64,000 nucleotides of DNA from Cyanobacteria bacterium SIG31 (GTDB taxonomy: Bacteria > Cyanobacteriota > Vampirovibrionia > Gastranaerophilales > Gastranaerophilaceae): positions 35,342-99,341 of the forward strand of contig SUTX01000004.1 of NCBI GenBank assembly GCA_015152465.1, read 5' to 3'. Of this stretch, positions 53,162-62,564 are shown one piece after another. A model generated the notes under the pieces. It made no database searches. It saw only the letters and a list, made by a program, of their open reading frames with translations, and was not told where the DNA came from. The position numbers were made by a program, and so were the translations under genes. Numbering within the stretch: the first letter of the stretch is position 1; each line of letters begins with the position of its first letter.

Positions 53162-54814
53162 CTACTTACTAGGGATAGTAATAACAAACTCGCTACCCTC
53201 ATTTATTTTAGAAAACACTTCAATCTTTCCGTCATGTTTTTCTATAATTTTTTGAGAAATTGCAAGCCCCAAGCCCGTTCCAACCCCTACACCTTTTGTT
53301 GTGTATCCAGCAAAAAATATTTTCTCTGGTTCTTTTATTCCACATCCATTATCTTTGATTTTCACAATTAACTCATTTTTTTCAAATAACGTGTCAATAG
53401 TAATAATACCCTCTCCATCTATTGCATGAGTAGCATTTACAAGGATATTCATAAATACTTGATTTAACATATTAGGGTAACATTTAATAAGCGGAATTTC
53501 TCCATAATTTTTTATTACTTTTATCCTATTTTTTGTTTCATGGCGAATTAAATCCAAAGTTAAATCTATTTCTTTATTAATATCAGCATCCTGTAAATCT
53601 GCCTCGTCAAGTCTAACAAATTTTCTAAGTGAAACTACTAGGCTGTTTATTCTCGCTATAGCCTCCTTATCAATATTATTAATCTCATCAAGCAACTCAG
53701 ATACCGATTCGTCTTTCAGCTTAGATATTAATTTAGTAGCTATCTCATTATTGGACTTTATTGAAGCAATTGGTGTATTAATTTCATGTGCCACCCCAGC
53801 AACAAGCTGACCCAAAGAGGCCATTTTTTCAGAATTAATAAGTTTTAACTGTGTATCCTGAAGCTCATTTAAAGTCCGTTTAAGTTCTTTGACCATGCGT
53901 GCATCTTTTTCATACAATTCGGCTTGAATAATAGCATTACCTAACTGAGTAGAAACACCGTCTAAAACCTCTAACGCATCGTCAAAACGAGTTTTCTGCT
54001 TAGTTAAAATAACAATTATGCCGAGCCTGTTATCCAAGTGATAAATTGGTAGAATAACCCTTTGAACAAGTTCATTGAAAGGCTTAGCCTCAATAAATTC
54101 TTTCATACAAGAAGCACAGAAAACTTTTCCTAACGATATTACCTTTTCTGTCTCTTTATCAAAAGTAATCTTTCTTCCTATATCACGTTTTTGTAAAGAT
54201 TCATTTATTATATAAGCTTGCATATCCTTAGAATAGACTGCATAATACGCCCTAAATGCACCAAAAAGATTTGACAATTCATCTAAAGCTGAATTAATTA
54301 TATGAGACGAGTCAATAGAACTTCTTATAATATTAGATATATTATTAAGCAACAAAAGTTTCATAGCTTGTGACTGTGCTTGCTGTTTCACCTTAGATAA
54401 GTTCTTATTATCCGCTTCTAAAAGAGTAATCTTTTTTTGATATGCTTGATTTCTTGCAATAGATTTTTCAAGCCCTATCTTAGCGGTCACGTCAGTAAAA
54501 ACTATTATTGTATAGCTCCCCTTTTTTGTAGAAGACATATCATAATAAGAATAATCACTACCTGAGGATTGATAAAGAACATGCGCAGAAAAATCTTGCA
54601 AAGATTTAATTGCTTGATTAATAGGGGAATGAACTTCTACGTCATTACTTACAAGCGCACATACATTATAGTTTAATTTATGAGAAAATTTTTCTAAAGT
54701 TTCAAAATCAGCAAATACCCTTTTAAAAACATTGTTTTTAAAAACCACGTTTTTGCTTTCATCGACAACAATAACAGCACTATAAAACTTGTTAAATAAA
54801 TCGAATTTCCCCAT
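53162..54814 (-). CDS. Cytoplasmic sensor histidine kinase (PAS-GAF-HisKA-HATPase)
   Basis: The 550-residue kinase has no membrane helix. A PAS-like segment (about 1-115) and coiled coil lead to a GAF domain (about 165-310) with an FCASCMKEF segment, then a second coiled coil, the HisKA box GVAHEINTPIASIKSN and an HATPase_c domain with NILVNATHAI, DNGCGI and GVGTGLGLAI motifs. The GAF cysteines could sense redox state or metal (inference). No response regulator is adjacent. A complete sigma70 promoter ends seven bases before the ATG, so the mRNA is probably leaderless. Confidence 0.9.
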   Translation of the reverse strand: MGKFDLFNKFYSAVIVVDESKNVVFKNNVFKRVFADFETLEKFSHKLNYNVCALVSNDVEVHSPINQAIKSLQDFSAHVLYQSSGSDYSYYDMSSTKKGSYTIIVFTDVTAKIGLEKSIARNQAYQKKITLLEADNKNLSKVKQQAQSQAMKLLLLNNISNIIRSSIDSSHIINSALDELSNLFGAFRAYYAVYSKDMQAYIINESLQKRDIGRKITFDKETEKVISLGKVFCASCMKEFIEAKPFNELVQRVILPIYHLDNRLGIIVILTKQKTRFDDALEVLDGVSTQLGNAIIQAELYEKDARMVKELKRTLNELQDTQLKLINSEKMASLGQLVAGVAHEINTPIASIKSNNEIATKLISKLKDESVSELLDEINNIDKEAIARINSLVVSLRKFVRLDEADLQDADINKEIDLTLDLIRHETKNRIKVIKNYGEIPLIKCYPNMLNQVFMNILVNATHAIDGEGIITIDTLFEKNELIVKIKDNGCGIKEPEKIFFAGYTTKGVGVGTGLGLAISQKIIEKHDGKIEVFSKINEGSEFVITIPSK

Positions 54815-54821
54815 AGCTTTT

Positions 54822-54850
54822 ATTATACATTCTCAAAAATACAGAAGCAA
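54822..54850 (-). promoter_or_regulatory. sigma70 promoter of the histidine kinase (leaderless type)
   Basis: On the minus strand TTGCTT, 17 bases, TATAAT, then seven bases to the ATG at 54814. Confidence 0.6.
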
Positions 54851-54907
54851 TATTTTATACCCTAAAAACTAATTTTAATTAATTAAACCCTAGCTAATAA
54901 TATGTAT

Positions 54908-55420
54908 ATGAAAAAAATCTTCATAAAAATAATATTTTTATTAACAACATGTAACTATATTTCGGCAGAAGAAAATTTTTACATTTCAAGTAACAAATGC
55001 ACAAACAATTTGTATTCTGTAGCAATATCAACCTTTTCAGGTACAAACATAAAAGTCTTAAGGGACCCCAGAGGCATTGTATTAAGGTATCAAATTTTTA
55101 CTGACAACTACAGTCATTACAAAAACCTTAAAGTCATAGAATATTTTTTGGCAAAAATAGAAAATCCTGCTATAATAGAAGTACATACTGAGAAAAAACA
55201 AGGGAAAGTGTCTGGAAATCTTAAAAATTGGGAATTCTCAACGATTTTAGCTAATGAAATAGAGAGCTCACTAATTTCACAAAACAGCAAGATCTCAAGA
55301 AAACGAATAAAATCAGTAGGATACGGGGAATTTTTACCAATAAAGAATACACCAAATAATGGTGGTAATTATACAAATAGAATTGATATAATCATATTGT
55401 GTAATATAAGTGGAGAATAG
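54908..55420 (+). CDS. Exported OmpA/MotB C-terminal-like protein ahead of fliL
   Basis: A signal peptide or single N-terminal helix (about 1-22) leads into a domain that resembles the OmpA/MotB peptidoglycan-binding fold: IIEVHTEKKQGKVSGNLKNWEFSTILANEI, then a SVGYGEFLPI strand and YTNRIDIIIL. MotB's proton-channel helix and plug are absent, so it is not a stator protein. Placement directly before fliL suggests a flagellum-linked peptidoglycan contact (inference). ATG 54908 has a TAATAA seven bases upstream; its 3' end abuts fliL. Confidence 0.75.
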   Translation: MKKIFIKIIFLLTTCNYISAEENFYISSNKCTNNLYSVAISTFSGTNIKVLRDPRGIVLRYQIFTDNYSHYKNLKVIEYFLAKIENPAIIEVHTEKKQGKVSGNLKNWEFSTILANEIESSLISQNSKISRKRIKSVGYGEFLPIKNTPNNGGNYTNRIDIIILCNISGE

Positions 55421-55427
55421 TAATAGT

Positions 55428-56027
55428 ATGGCTGAAAACGAAAATCAAGAATCAAAAGGTGTAGAGTTAAATAAATTTTTGGTTGTAAATATAGCTGCAA
55501 CTATCATTTTATTAGCAGTTTTCTTTGGTGTTATGTATTTTACAATGAATAGCATGCTTGAACAGAAAATTAGTAAAATTCAAGTAACACAAGAAGAATT
55601 AGAAGAAGGTTCTGCAGAAGCTGATGAACTTCAAAGAGGTATAATCGTTGATTTGGGAGACTTTATTCTAAATCTTTGTGACGAAGCTCAAAAGAAATAC
55701 TTAAAAGTTAATGTAGCTATTGAAGTTTCTCAAAAAGAAGGGGATTTCCCTTCAGAAATAGAAGCTCCAAAGAGTGGCGGACACGGACATGGTGCTGCAC
55801 CTGCCCCTGTCGACCCAATGGAAGCTATACAGAAAGAAATGAACCAGTTCAAACCAGCAATTAGAGATGCTGTAATAACAAATCTTTCAAGCAAGACTTC
55901 TGCTGAATTATCTTCTGCTGCTGGTAAAGAATTAGCAAAAGAACAAATTACTAATGATATAAACTCTATTCTTGGAGGAGAAAGAGAAGTTCTAAGAGTA
56001 AGCTTCGGACAATTTATTATTCAATAG
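55428..56027 (+). CDS. fliL: Flagellar basal-body associated protein FliL
   Basis: FliL supports stator function at the motor. One membrane helix (about 22-44: VVNIAATIILLAVFFGVMYF) precedes a periplasmic domain with LGDFILNL and the C-terminal VLRVSFGQFIIQ signature. A HGHG-containing linker lies near residue 120. I use ATG 55428, whose GGAG is 12 bases upstream; the GTG at 55410 is the alternative. Followed by fliM after a short gap. Confidence 0.87.
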   Translation: MAENENQESKGVELNKFLVVNIAATIILLAVFFGVMYFTMNSMLEQKISKIQVTQEELEEGSAEADELQRGIIVDLGDFILNLCDEAQKKYLKVNVAIEVSQKEGDFPSEIEAPKSGGHGHGAAPAPVDPMEAIQKEMNQFKPAIRDAVITNLSSKTSAELSSAAGKELAKEQITNDINSILGGEREVLRVSFGQFIIQ

Positions 56028-56036
56028 GGAACAGTA

Positions 56037-57020
56037 ATGGCTGATAACGACAACAATTTAACACAAACACAAGCAATAAAACCACACGATAATATGGAAG
56101 AATCTGAGCATAAGAGCTATAAATTATACAATTTCAGACGCCCAGACAAATTCTCAAAAGATAATTTGCGTGCATTAAGAGATATCCATAGGGAATTCTC
56201 AAAAGCGATCTCTTTAATTTTAAGTGGTTATCTTCGTATGCGTGTTGAGATTGAAATTGTTTCAGTTGACCAATTGACTTATGAAGAGTTTGTTCGTTCA
56301 ATGCCATCACCAATAAGCGTTGGTGTTTTTGAGTTTGAACCTTTATCTGGTCAAATACTTTTAGGAATAAGCTTTGAGGTTTTATCTTGTATTGTCAACC
56401 GTATGTTAGGCGGTATAGGCTCAATTGATGCTCAAACAAGAGAACTTACAGATATTGAAAAAGCTTTGGCCAAAAAAGTGATTAACATTATTATTCAATC
56501 TCTTGAAGACTCTTGGAATACAATTATTCCTGTAACAGGGAAATTTATAAGCTTAGATGATAACTACCAATCAATACAAGTAGCAACAGCTGGAGAAATT
56601 GTTGCACTATTAACTTTTGAAGTACAAATTCAAGGCAAACACTTCGGTTTGTTTAGTATATGTTTCCCATATCCAGTTTTAGAAACTGTTCTTGGACACT
56701 TAAGTACACAGCACATTTTCCAAACAAAAGGTCTCGTTGCAACAAATGAAGAACGTTTAAAAATGATTTCAAAACTTAATTCTTCAAATGTTGATTTGAG
56801 AGTACAGTTTGGGTCTTGCAGTATAACTTTAGACGACTTCTTACAATTAACAGAGGGGGACATAATCAAATTAGACAATAAAGTTGAAGATGATTTGATT
56901 GTAAAAGTTAATGGTGAAAAGAAATTCTTTGCCCGACCAGGAACAATAAAAGACAATGTTTGTGTTAAAATAACTGATGTATATGATGAAATGCACGAAT
57001 TATTAAGAAATTACTTTTAG
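56037..57020 (+). CDS. fliM: Flagellar motor switch protein FliM
   Basis: FliM forms the middle ring of the C-ring. The central FliM domain includes YKLYNFRRPDKFSKDNLRALRDIHREF, a LSGYLRMRVEIEI strand and GxMLGGIG-like MLGGIGSID; a C-terminal SpoA domain (VDLRVQFGSCSITLDDFLQL) follows. The usual N-terminal CheY-binding motif (LSQxEIDxLL) is not seen: the N-terminus is a polar, disordered 30-residue segment. That hints at changed chemotaxis input. 327 residues, normal length. Confidence 0.92.
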   Translation: MADNDNNLTQTQAIKPHDNMEESEHKSYKLYNFRRPDKFSKDNLRALRDIHREFSKAISLILSGYLRMRVEIEIVSVDQLTYEEFVRSMPSPISVGVFEFEPLSGQILLGISFEVLSCIVNRMLGGIGSIDAQTRELTDIEKALAKKVINIIIQSLEDSWNTIIPVTGKFISLDDNYQSIQVATAGEIVALLTFEVQIQGKHFGLFSICFPYPVLETVLGHLSTQHIFQTKGLVATNEERLKMISKLNSSNVDLRVQFGSCSITLDDFLQLTEGDIIKLDNKVEDDLIVKVNGEKKFFARPGTIKDNVCVKITDVYDEMHELLRNYF

Positions 57021-57066
57021 GGGTAAATTAATAAATTTTGCCACTTAGATACAAAGGAGAAATTAG

Positions 57067-57573
57067 ATGATATCTGGAGATGATGATTTCAAAGAAATAG
57101 ATACTAATAATTTAGGCGAAGAACCTGAATTAGAAGCTAACGAGCCAGTAATTGAAGAACCTTTAGCAGAGCCTTTTGAGCCACAAACAGCTCAAGCTGA
57201 GGCAACAAGTGCATCTGAAGACTCAACAGTTACTGTTCAGCCTGTCCAATTTGCTTCTTTTGAAGACTTAGATCAGGTTCAAGGCCCACAAAACCAAAAC
57301 TTAAATATCCTTTTAGATGTTAAACTTCAACTAACAGTTGAATTGGGTAGAACAGAATTACCAATTAAAAAAGTTTTGGAGTTAACAAAAGGTTCTATCG
57401 TTACATTGAATAAAGCTGCAGGAGAACCTGTAGAATTGTACGCTAATGGAAAACTTATTGCATATGGAGAAGTTGTTGTAATAGAAGATAACTTCGGTTT
57501 GAGAATTACCCATATCACAGACCCTGCAAAGCGTTTACATTCATTAGGAGCCAATGCAAATCAAGAACAATAA
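57067..57573 (+). CDS. fliN: Flagellar motor switch protein FliN
   Basis: The SpoA domain in the last 80 residues (LDVKLQLTVELGRTELPIKKVLELTKGSIV, LNKAAGEPVELYANGKLIAYGEVVVIEDNFGLRIT) identifies FliN, the outer part of the C-ring. An acidic, Pro/Glu-rich N-terminal tail of about 85 residues extends the usual 100-137 residue protein. AAGGAG precedes the ATG. It is the last flagellar gene of this run. Confidence 0.93.
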   Translation: MISGDDDFKEIDTNNLGEEPELEANEPVIEEPLAEPFEPQTAQAEATSASEDSTVTVQPVQFASFEDLDQVQGPQNQNLNILLDVKLQLTVELGRTELPIKKVLELTKGSIVTLNKAAGEPVELYANGKLIAYGEVVVIEDNFGLRITHITDPAKRLHSLGANANQEQ

Positions 57574-57607
57574 TCTTGACTTTAGGGTATATTTACAGTA
57601 TTTTTAG

Positions 57608-57632
57608 AGGGTGCGAAGTTTCGCACCCTTTT
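57608..57632 (+). terminator. Intrinsic terminator of fliLMN
   Basis: AGGGTGCGAA/TTCGCACCCT with a GT loop followed by TTTT. Confidence 0.85.
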
Positions 57633-57661
57633 AGTATCACAGATTTTTTAAGGAAGAGATT

Positions 57662-58747
57662 ATGGATTTTACAACACTAACCATTGATATTTTAAAAACA
57701 CTATCTATTGTTGGCGGATACGGAATTGGGATTATTTTATTAACAATAATCATAAGAGCTGCAATGTGGCCTCTTGGTGTTTCTCAACAACGTTCAATGA
57801 GAACAATGCAACTTTTACAGCCTAAAATGAAAGCTATTCAGGAACGATATAAAAGCGACCCTCAAAAAATGCAACAAAAGATGATGGAATTCTATAAAGA
57901 ACATAAGTTTAATCCAATGGCAGGGTGTTTTCCATTATTAATCCAAATGCCAATATTTATTTTACTATATTCAACTTTAATGAGTCCGCAATTTATTCAA
58001 ATGGCAGGCGACTCACAGTTCCTTTTTATCAAAAGATTAGATGCTACCCTTAAAACAACTGCAGGTGTTTCTAAAGACGGTGTATTAGGCGTTGGACAAT
58101 ACGACACTTTTATGACTGGCAAAACAGCAAAAGTATTCTTGCAAGGTCTTGAAGAGCCATTACTTAACGTAAAAATAGAAAAACCAACTAAAGCTGTAGA
58201 GGTTCAGGGGGATTTAATTCCTGGCGAACCAGTTGATTTTAAAATAAGTTTAGATAATTTGAATTTAAAATTTAGCCAGCTTGATCAAATAGAAAAAGCC
58301 GAAATTGATGTTATGGATGTTCAATCTAAAGAAACTGAAATCATTAATTTTGTGAGAAAAGACGGTATTTTAGTAGCATCTGTTCCAACAAACAAAGTTG
58401 AGACTTCTTTCCATTGGGATGTTTTAGCTCTAATCGTTTTATTTGCAATAACAATGGTATTATCTCAAAAAGCTATGATGGCAATGAATAAAAACAGTCA
58501 ACAAGATCCGGCACAAGCAGCTATGCAAAAATCTATGAACACATTTATGCCTATTATGCTTACATTCACTTTTGTCATAATACCAATCCCTGCAGGTGTT
58601 CTTTTATACTTAATTGCAAGCAACTGTTTCCAAGTTTTACAAACTATAGTTATAAACAAGCAACTTGAAGCAGAAGACGCTAAAAAAGAAAGTAAAATTG
58701 ACGATGATGTTATAGCTGACGCTAAACGTATCCAAGAAAAGGGATAA
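57662..58747 (+). CDS. yidC: Membrane protein insertase YidC/Oxa1 family
   Basis: Five membrane helices are laid out as in YidC: an N-terminal helix with IIIRAAMWPLGVSQQRSMRTMQ carrying the conserved groove Arg, the charged cytoplasmic loop with PKMKAIQERYKSDPQKMQQ, the FPLLIQMPIFILLY helix, a periplasmic insert (about 125-245), and C-terminal helices. It inserts proteins alone or with SecYEG. The insert between helices is longer than in gram-positive types but shorter than in E. coli. AAGGAAG precedes the ATG. Confidence 0.9.
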   Translation: MDFTTLTIDILKTLSIVGGYGIGIILLTIIIRAAMWPLGVSQQRSMRTMQLLQPKMKAIQERYKSDPQKMQQKMMEFYKEHKFNPMAGCFPLLIQMPIFILLYSTLMSPQFIQMAGDSQFLFIKRLDATLKTTAGVSKDGVLGVGQYDTFMTGKTAKVFLQGLEEPLLNVKIEKPTKAVEVQGDLIPGEPVDFKISLDNLNLKFSQLDQIEKAEIDVMDVQSKETEIINFVRKDGILVASVPTNKVETSFHWDVLALIVLFAITMVLSQKAMMAMNKNSQQDPAQAAMQKSMNTFMPIMLTFTFVIIPIPAGVLLYLIASNCFQVLQTIVINKQLEAEDAKKESKIDDDVIADAKRIQEKG

Positions 58748-58777
58748 ATGAAATAAAAGATAAATATTTTTGTAATT

Positions 58778-58809
58778 AAAAAACGATTAGAAAATTCTAA
58801 TCGTTTTTT
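58778..58809. terminator. Bidirectional intrinsic terminator after yidC
   Basis: AAAAAACGATTAGAA pairs with TTCTAATCGTTTTTT around AA, a perfect 15-bp stem with a T6 run. Confidence 0.9.
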
Positions 58810-58849
58810 AATTATATTAGAATTTCTCGGTGTTGATCCTACGGTTAAC

Positions 58850-58936
58850 ATGGTTGAATATACTATGGAAAATGATCGTTTGGTAATCACAAAAAGTGAA
58901 AAACTTGTAGAGCACAGAGATAAAAAGTCTAAATAA
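58850..58936 (+). other. 28-codon open frame or gene remnant between yidC and queA
   Basis: An open frame encodes a 28-residue product that contains ENDRLVITKSEK. In the same frame, coding-like sequence with no start codon continues upstream to 58757, which suggests a decayed gene. There is no ribosome-binding site. The position after yidC is that of jag in many genomes, but the residues do not match Jag. Too short to judge. Confidence 0.25.
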
Positions 58937-58989
58937 TCTTTTTGGGTAATTTTATGATAAAATATCCTTACGGAAAAGAGGATATTTTC

Positions 58990-60036
58990 ATGCATATACA
59001 AGAATTTGATTATGAATTACCAGAAGATTTGATTGCTCAACGACCAAGCGAAAAGCGAGAGAATTCAAAAATGATGGTTTTGGATAAAGAAAATCATCAA
59101 ATCCAGCATAAAAACTTTTTTAATATAGTTGACTATCTTGATGAAAATTGCGTGCTTATTCTAAATAACACAAAAGTTATGCCTGCTCGCCTTTATGGAT
59201 ATAAAGATACAGGTGCAAAAATCGAAGTATTTTTACTTAAAAAATACGACGGAGAAAATCGTTGGGAAGTTCTTATTCGTCCGTCAAAAAGGGTCCGTCC
59301 TGGAACTGTTATTAAGGTTAGCGAAGATCTTTCTGTTGAGGTAGTAATGCCACTACCTGATGACGGCAAATGGGTTGTAAAAATGCTTTACGAGGGAGAT
59401 TTGTTAGCAATTTTACATAAAGTTGGTAATATCCCACTTCCACCATATATTGAACGGAAAATGGCAACTGAAGAACTACGACAATTAGATTTTGAAAGAT
59501 ATCAAACTGTTTATGCAAAAAATGAAGGGTCTGTCGCTGCACCTACAGCAGGTCTTCATTTTACAGAAGAAATATTAGAAAAACTCAAGGCTAAGGGTGT
59601 AGAAATCGGTTATGTAACACTTGATGTAGGCATCGGTACCTTTAGGCCTGTCAAATGCGAAAATATTCTTGACCATAGAATGGATACAGAAGCTTTTGAA
59701 ATATCAGAAGAAACGGCTGAATTAATAAATAGAGCCAAAGCTCAGGGTAAAAAGATTATTGCAGTAGGTACTACTACAGTTAGAACATTAGAATCAGCAT
59801 ATAAAATTTATGGTGAAATTAAAGCTTGTAAAAGTGCATCTAATCTGTTTATTTACCCCCCTTATGAATTTAAGGTTGTAGATAAATTAATTACAAATTT
59901 CCATTTACCTAAATCAACATTGCTGATGCTCGTAAGCGCACTTGCCTCGAGACAGTTTATTTTTGAAGCCTATGAGGAAGCGATTAGAGAAAAATATCGT
60001 TTTTATAGCTATGGCGACTGTATGTTTATTCTATAA
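58990..60036 (+). CDS. queA: S-adenosylmethionine:tRNA ribosyltransferase-isomerase QueA
   Basis: QueA transfers ribose from SAM to preQ1 in tRNA during queuosine synthesis. The 348-residue product starts [19 protein letters not shown] and has [35 protein letters not shown] and [10 protein letters not shown] motifs. ATG 58990 (GAGG eight bases upstream) fits the family N-terminus; an earlier in-frame start at 58942 is not supported. serS follows after 23 bases. Confidence 0.95.
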   Translation: MHIQEFDYELPEDLIAQRPSEKRENSKMMVLDKENHQIQHKNFFNIVDYLDENCVLILNNTKVMPARLYGYKDTGAKIEVFLLKKYDGENRWEVLIRPSKRVRPGTVIKVSEDLSVEVVMPLPDDGKWVVKMLYEGDLLAILHKVGNIPLPPYIERKMATEELRQLDFERYQTVYAKNEGSVAAPTAGLHFTEEILEKLKAKGVEIGYVTLDVGIGTFRPVKCENILDHRMDTEAFEISEETAELINRAKAQGKKIIAVGTTTVRTLESAYKIYGEIKACKSASNLFIYPPYEFKVVDKLITNFHLPKSTLLMLVSALASRQFIFEAYEEAIREKYRFYSYGDCMFIL

Positions 60037-60059
60037 TAGATTTTAGAGAGGTATTGAAA

Positions 60060-61322
60060 ATGTTAGATATAAGAGTTATTAGAGAAAACCCAGAAAAAGT
60101 TAATGAACTTCTAAAAAGAAGAAATCCAGAATTATCAATAGACGAAATTCTTGAAATCGACGTTGAGAGAAGAAAAATTCAAACTCAAGCCGATGAATTG
60201 AGAGCAAAACGTAAAAACGAATCTCAAAAAATTGGTATGATGAAAAAGAATGGCGAAAACACAGATTCTATTCAAGAAGAAGTTCGCAAACTTGGTGACG
60301 ATATAAAAGTTTTAGAAGAAAAACAAGTTGAATTAGATAACAAACAAAGAGATTTACTTCTAAGGACTCCAAACACTCCTGACGAAACAACTCCAATTGG
60401 TCAATCAGAAGACGATAACCCAACTATTTCAACTTGGGGAGAGCCAACAAAGTTTGGATTTACCCCAAAAGCTCACTGGGATTTATGCGAAGAAAAAAAT
60501 ATTGTTGATTTTGAACGTGGTGTTAAGCTTTCTCAATCAAGATTTACGCTTTATAGAGGTAAAGGTGCTCGTTTAGAACGTGCAATTATACAATTCTTTT
60601 TAGATTTGCATACAGAAGAACATGGCTACGAAGAAATTTTACCACCATTTATGGCAAATGCGGCTACAATGACTGGAACGGGGCAACTACCTAAGTTCGC
60701 AGAAGATATGTATAAATGCGTAGATGAAGATTTATACTTAATCCCTACAGCGGAAGTACCTGTTACTAACATTTATGCTGGTGAGATTTTGTCAGAAGAT
60801 GATTTACCTAAATATATGACAGCTTATACTCCATGCTTCCGCAGAGAAGCAGGTTCTGCAGGTAAAGATACAAGAGGATTAATTAGAGTTCACCAATTCA
60901 ATAAAGTTGAAATGGTAAAACTTACAACTCCTGAAACAAGTGTCGAAGAACACGAAAAACTTACTAAAAACGCTGAAAAATGCTTAGAACTTTTAGGTTT
61001 ACCGTACAGAAGAGTAGCTCTTTGTACAGCAGATATAGGTTTTAGTGCAAATAAATGTTTTGATATTGAAGTTTGGATGCCTTCTTATGATTCTTATAAA
61101 GAAATTTCAAGCTGTTCTAACTTCGGCGATTACCAAGCTAGACGTGCAAATATCAGATACAGAGATAAGGATGGAAAAGTAAGATTTGTTCATACCTTGA
61201 ATGGTTCAGGTCTTGCTGTCGGAAGAACTTTTGCAGCGATTGTAGAAAACTTCCAACAAGAAGACGGAACAATAATTATTCCAGAAGTACTAAGAAAATA
61301 CACAGGCTTTGATAAAATATAG
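60060..61322 (+). CDS. serS: Seryl-tRNA synthetase
   Basis: Class II synthetase. The N-terminal antiparallel coiled coil (about 30-100: [19 protein letters not shown]) binds the tRNA; the catalytic domain shows motif 2 ([21 protein letters not shown]) and motif 3 ([11 protein letters not shown]). 420 residues, normal. ATG 60060 has AGAGAGG upstream; it is transcribed with queA and ends at a terminator. Confidence 0.96.
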   Translation: MLDIRVIRENPEKVNELLKRRNPELSIDEILEIDVERRKIQTQADELRAKRKNESQKIGMMKKNGENTDSIQEEVRKLGDDIKVLEEKQVELDNKQRDLLLRTPNTPDETTPIGQSEDDNPTISTWGEPTKFGFTPKAHWDLCEEKNIVDFERGVKLSQSRFTLYRGKGARLERAIIQFFLDLHTEEHGYEEILPPFMANAATMTGTGQLPKFAEDMYKCVDEDLYLIPTAEVPVTNIYAGEILSEDDLPKYMTAYTPCFRREAGSAGKDTRGLIRVHQFNKVEMVKLTTPETSVEEHEKLTKNAEKCLELLGLPYRRVALCTADIGFSANKCFDIEVWMPSYDSYKEISSCSNFGDYQARRANIRYRDKDGKVRFVHTLNGSGLAVGRTFAAIVENFQQEDGTIIIPEVLRKYTGFDKI

Positions 61323-61324
61323 AA

Positions 61325-61355
61325 AAAAGGGTGACTGAATAAGTCACCTTTTTTA
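61325..61355 (+). terminator. Intrinsic terminator of queA-serS
   Basis: AAAAAAGG-GTGACT pairs with AGTCACCTTTTTT with one bulged G, ending in T6. Confidence 0.85.
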
Positions 61356-61403
61356 TAAAATTTATTATATAAATTTTGATTTAAGCTGTTAATATTCACC
61401 AGC

Positions 61404-61431
61404 TTGGTAATTCCAAATACATTGTTATACT
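61404..61431 (+). promoter_or_regulatory. Promoter of the thioredoxin-ccdA pair
   Basis: TTGGTA, 16 bases, TATACT with a TGn extension (61423-61431). The start would be near 61438, 34 bases before the ATG at 61472. Confidence 0.55.
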
Positions 61432-61471
61432 AGTACTATTTCATGGTAATATTTTGATAGGAGTTTTAATC

Positions 61472-61867
61472 ATGAATAGAAATACTTTGTTAATTCTATT
61501 AATCTTTTTAGTACCATTAGCTTTATATTGGGGACTTACAAGAGATAAAGGGCTTGGGACACTTCCTAGCATAGCTTTTGCAGGCCCTGAAATTATAAAA
61601 TTTACTTCACCGATGTGCTATGAATGTCAAGAATTAGATAAAATTTTTGACGAAGTTTATCCCGGTTACGCAAATAAAGTTGCCTTAAGGAAAATTGATG
61701 TAACTCAAAAAGATAAAGAAACAAAAAATTTAATCAAAGACTATGATGTAAAACTAGTACCTACTTGTATATTTAAAAACAAGGACGGACAAACTATCAG
61801 AAAAACCGAAGGCATGATTCAGACAAGAATCCTAGAAAATTACATAAAGGATCAAATTCATGGATAA
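61472..61867 (+). CDS. Membrane-anchored thioredoxin-like protein
   Basis: An N-terminal membrane helix (about 5-22) anchors a thioredoxin-fold domain with SPMCYECQELD, where CYEC is the redox-active pair, and a VPTCIFKNKDGQ strand with the family cis-Pro segment. The 131-residue product lacks the classical WCGPC. It faces the periplasm and is probably reduced by the membrane protein encoded next (overlap eight bases), a CcdA-thioredoxin pair used for cytochrome or cysteine handling. ATG 61472 has GGAG upstream. Confidence 0.87.
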   Translation: MNRNTLLILLIFLVPLALYWGLTRDKGLGTLPSIAFAGPEIIKFTSPMCYECQELDKIFDEVYPGYANKVALRKIDVTQKDKETKNLIKDYDVKLVPTCIFKNKDGQTIRKTEGMIQTRILENYIKDQIHG

Positions 61868-62564
61868 TTTAATACAATTGTTTTCTGATACTAATTCAAC
61901 TGCTTGGTATTTATTATTAATAGGTTCTTTCTTAGGAGGGATTATAGCATCTATTTCTCCTTGTTCACTAGCTATGTTGCCGTTAATTATTGGATACGTT
62001 GGTGGTTACTCTAAAGAAACACCTTTTAGGACTTTTTTACAACTTTCGTGTTTTATTTTGGGGACAGCAATTGTTTTCACTCTCATAGGAATAGCCTGTG
62101 CATTAACAGGAAATGTTTTTGCTTCTGCAATGGGCGGTTATTTTACCGTCTTGATAGCTTCATTACTATTGGTAATGGGGCTCAAACTTCTTGAAATTAT
62201 AGAAATAGAAACACCCACTATTATAAAGTCTATGCCTAAAAATTCTACAAATTCTATTTTTGTATATCCGATACTCTTAGGTATAACATTTGCTCTTGCA
62301 GGAACACCTTGCTCAACCCCAATACTAGCGGGTATTATGGCTTTTGCAACTATAGGTAAAAACTTATCATTAGCCATTTTAATGCTATTTCTATTTGCTA
62401 TGGGACAAGGAGTTATTTTAATCCTAGCAGGCTTATTTACTTCTAGTCTAAAGAACTTAAGAGCTTTGTCTAATTTTACCGAATGGTTATTAAAATTTAG
62501 CGGTGCCTTACTCATATTAGCATCGGTGTATTTATATTGGAAAATTTTTGCACCACTAATTTAG
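61860..62564 (+). CDS. CcdA-type cytochrome c biogenesis/thiol transporter
   Basis: Six membrane helices with conserved cysteines in ISPCSLAMLP and GTPCSTPIL, the pattern of CcdA/DsbD-beta, which passes electrons from cytoplasmic thioredoxin to periplasmic partners. It overlaps the thioredoxin-like gene by eight bases, strongly indicating a joint role. No cytochrome or Ccm genes are in view, so the electron recipient is unknown. It converges with the next gene with a nine-base overlap. Confidence 0.9.
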   Translation: MDNLIQLFSDTNSTAWYLLLIGSFLGGIIASISPCSLAMLPLIIGYVGGYSKETPFRTFLQLSCFILGTAIVFTLIGIACALTGNVFASAMGGYFTVLIASLLLVMGLKLLEIIEIETPTIIKSMPKNSTNSIFVYPILLGITFALAGTPCSTPILAGIMAFATIGKNLSLAILMLFLFAMGQGVILILAGLFTSSLKNLRALSNFTEWLLKFSGALLILASVYLYWKIFAPLI

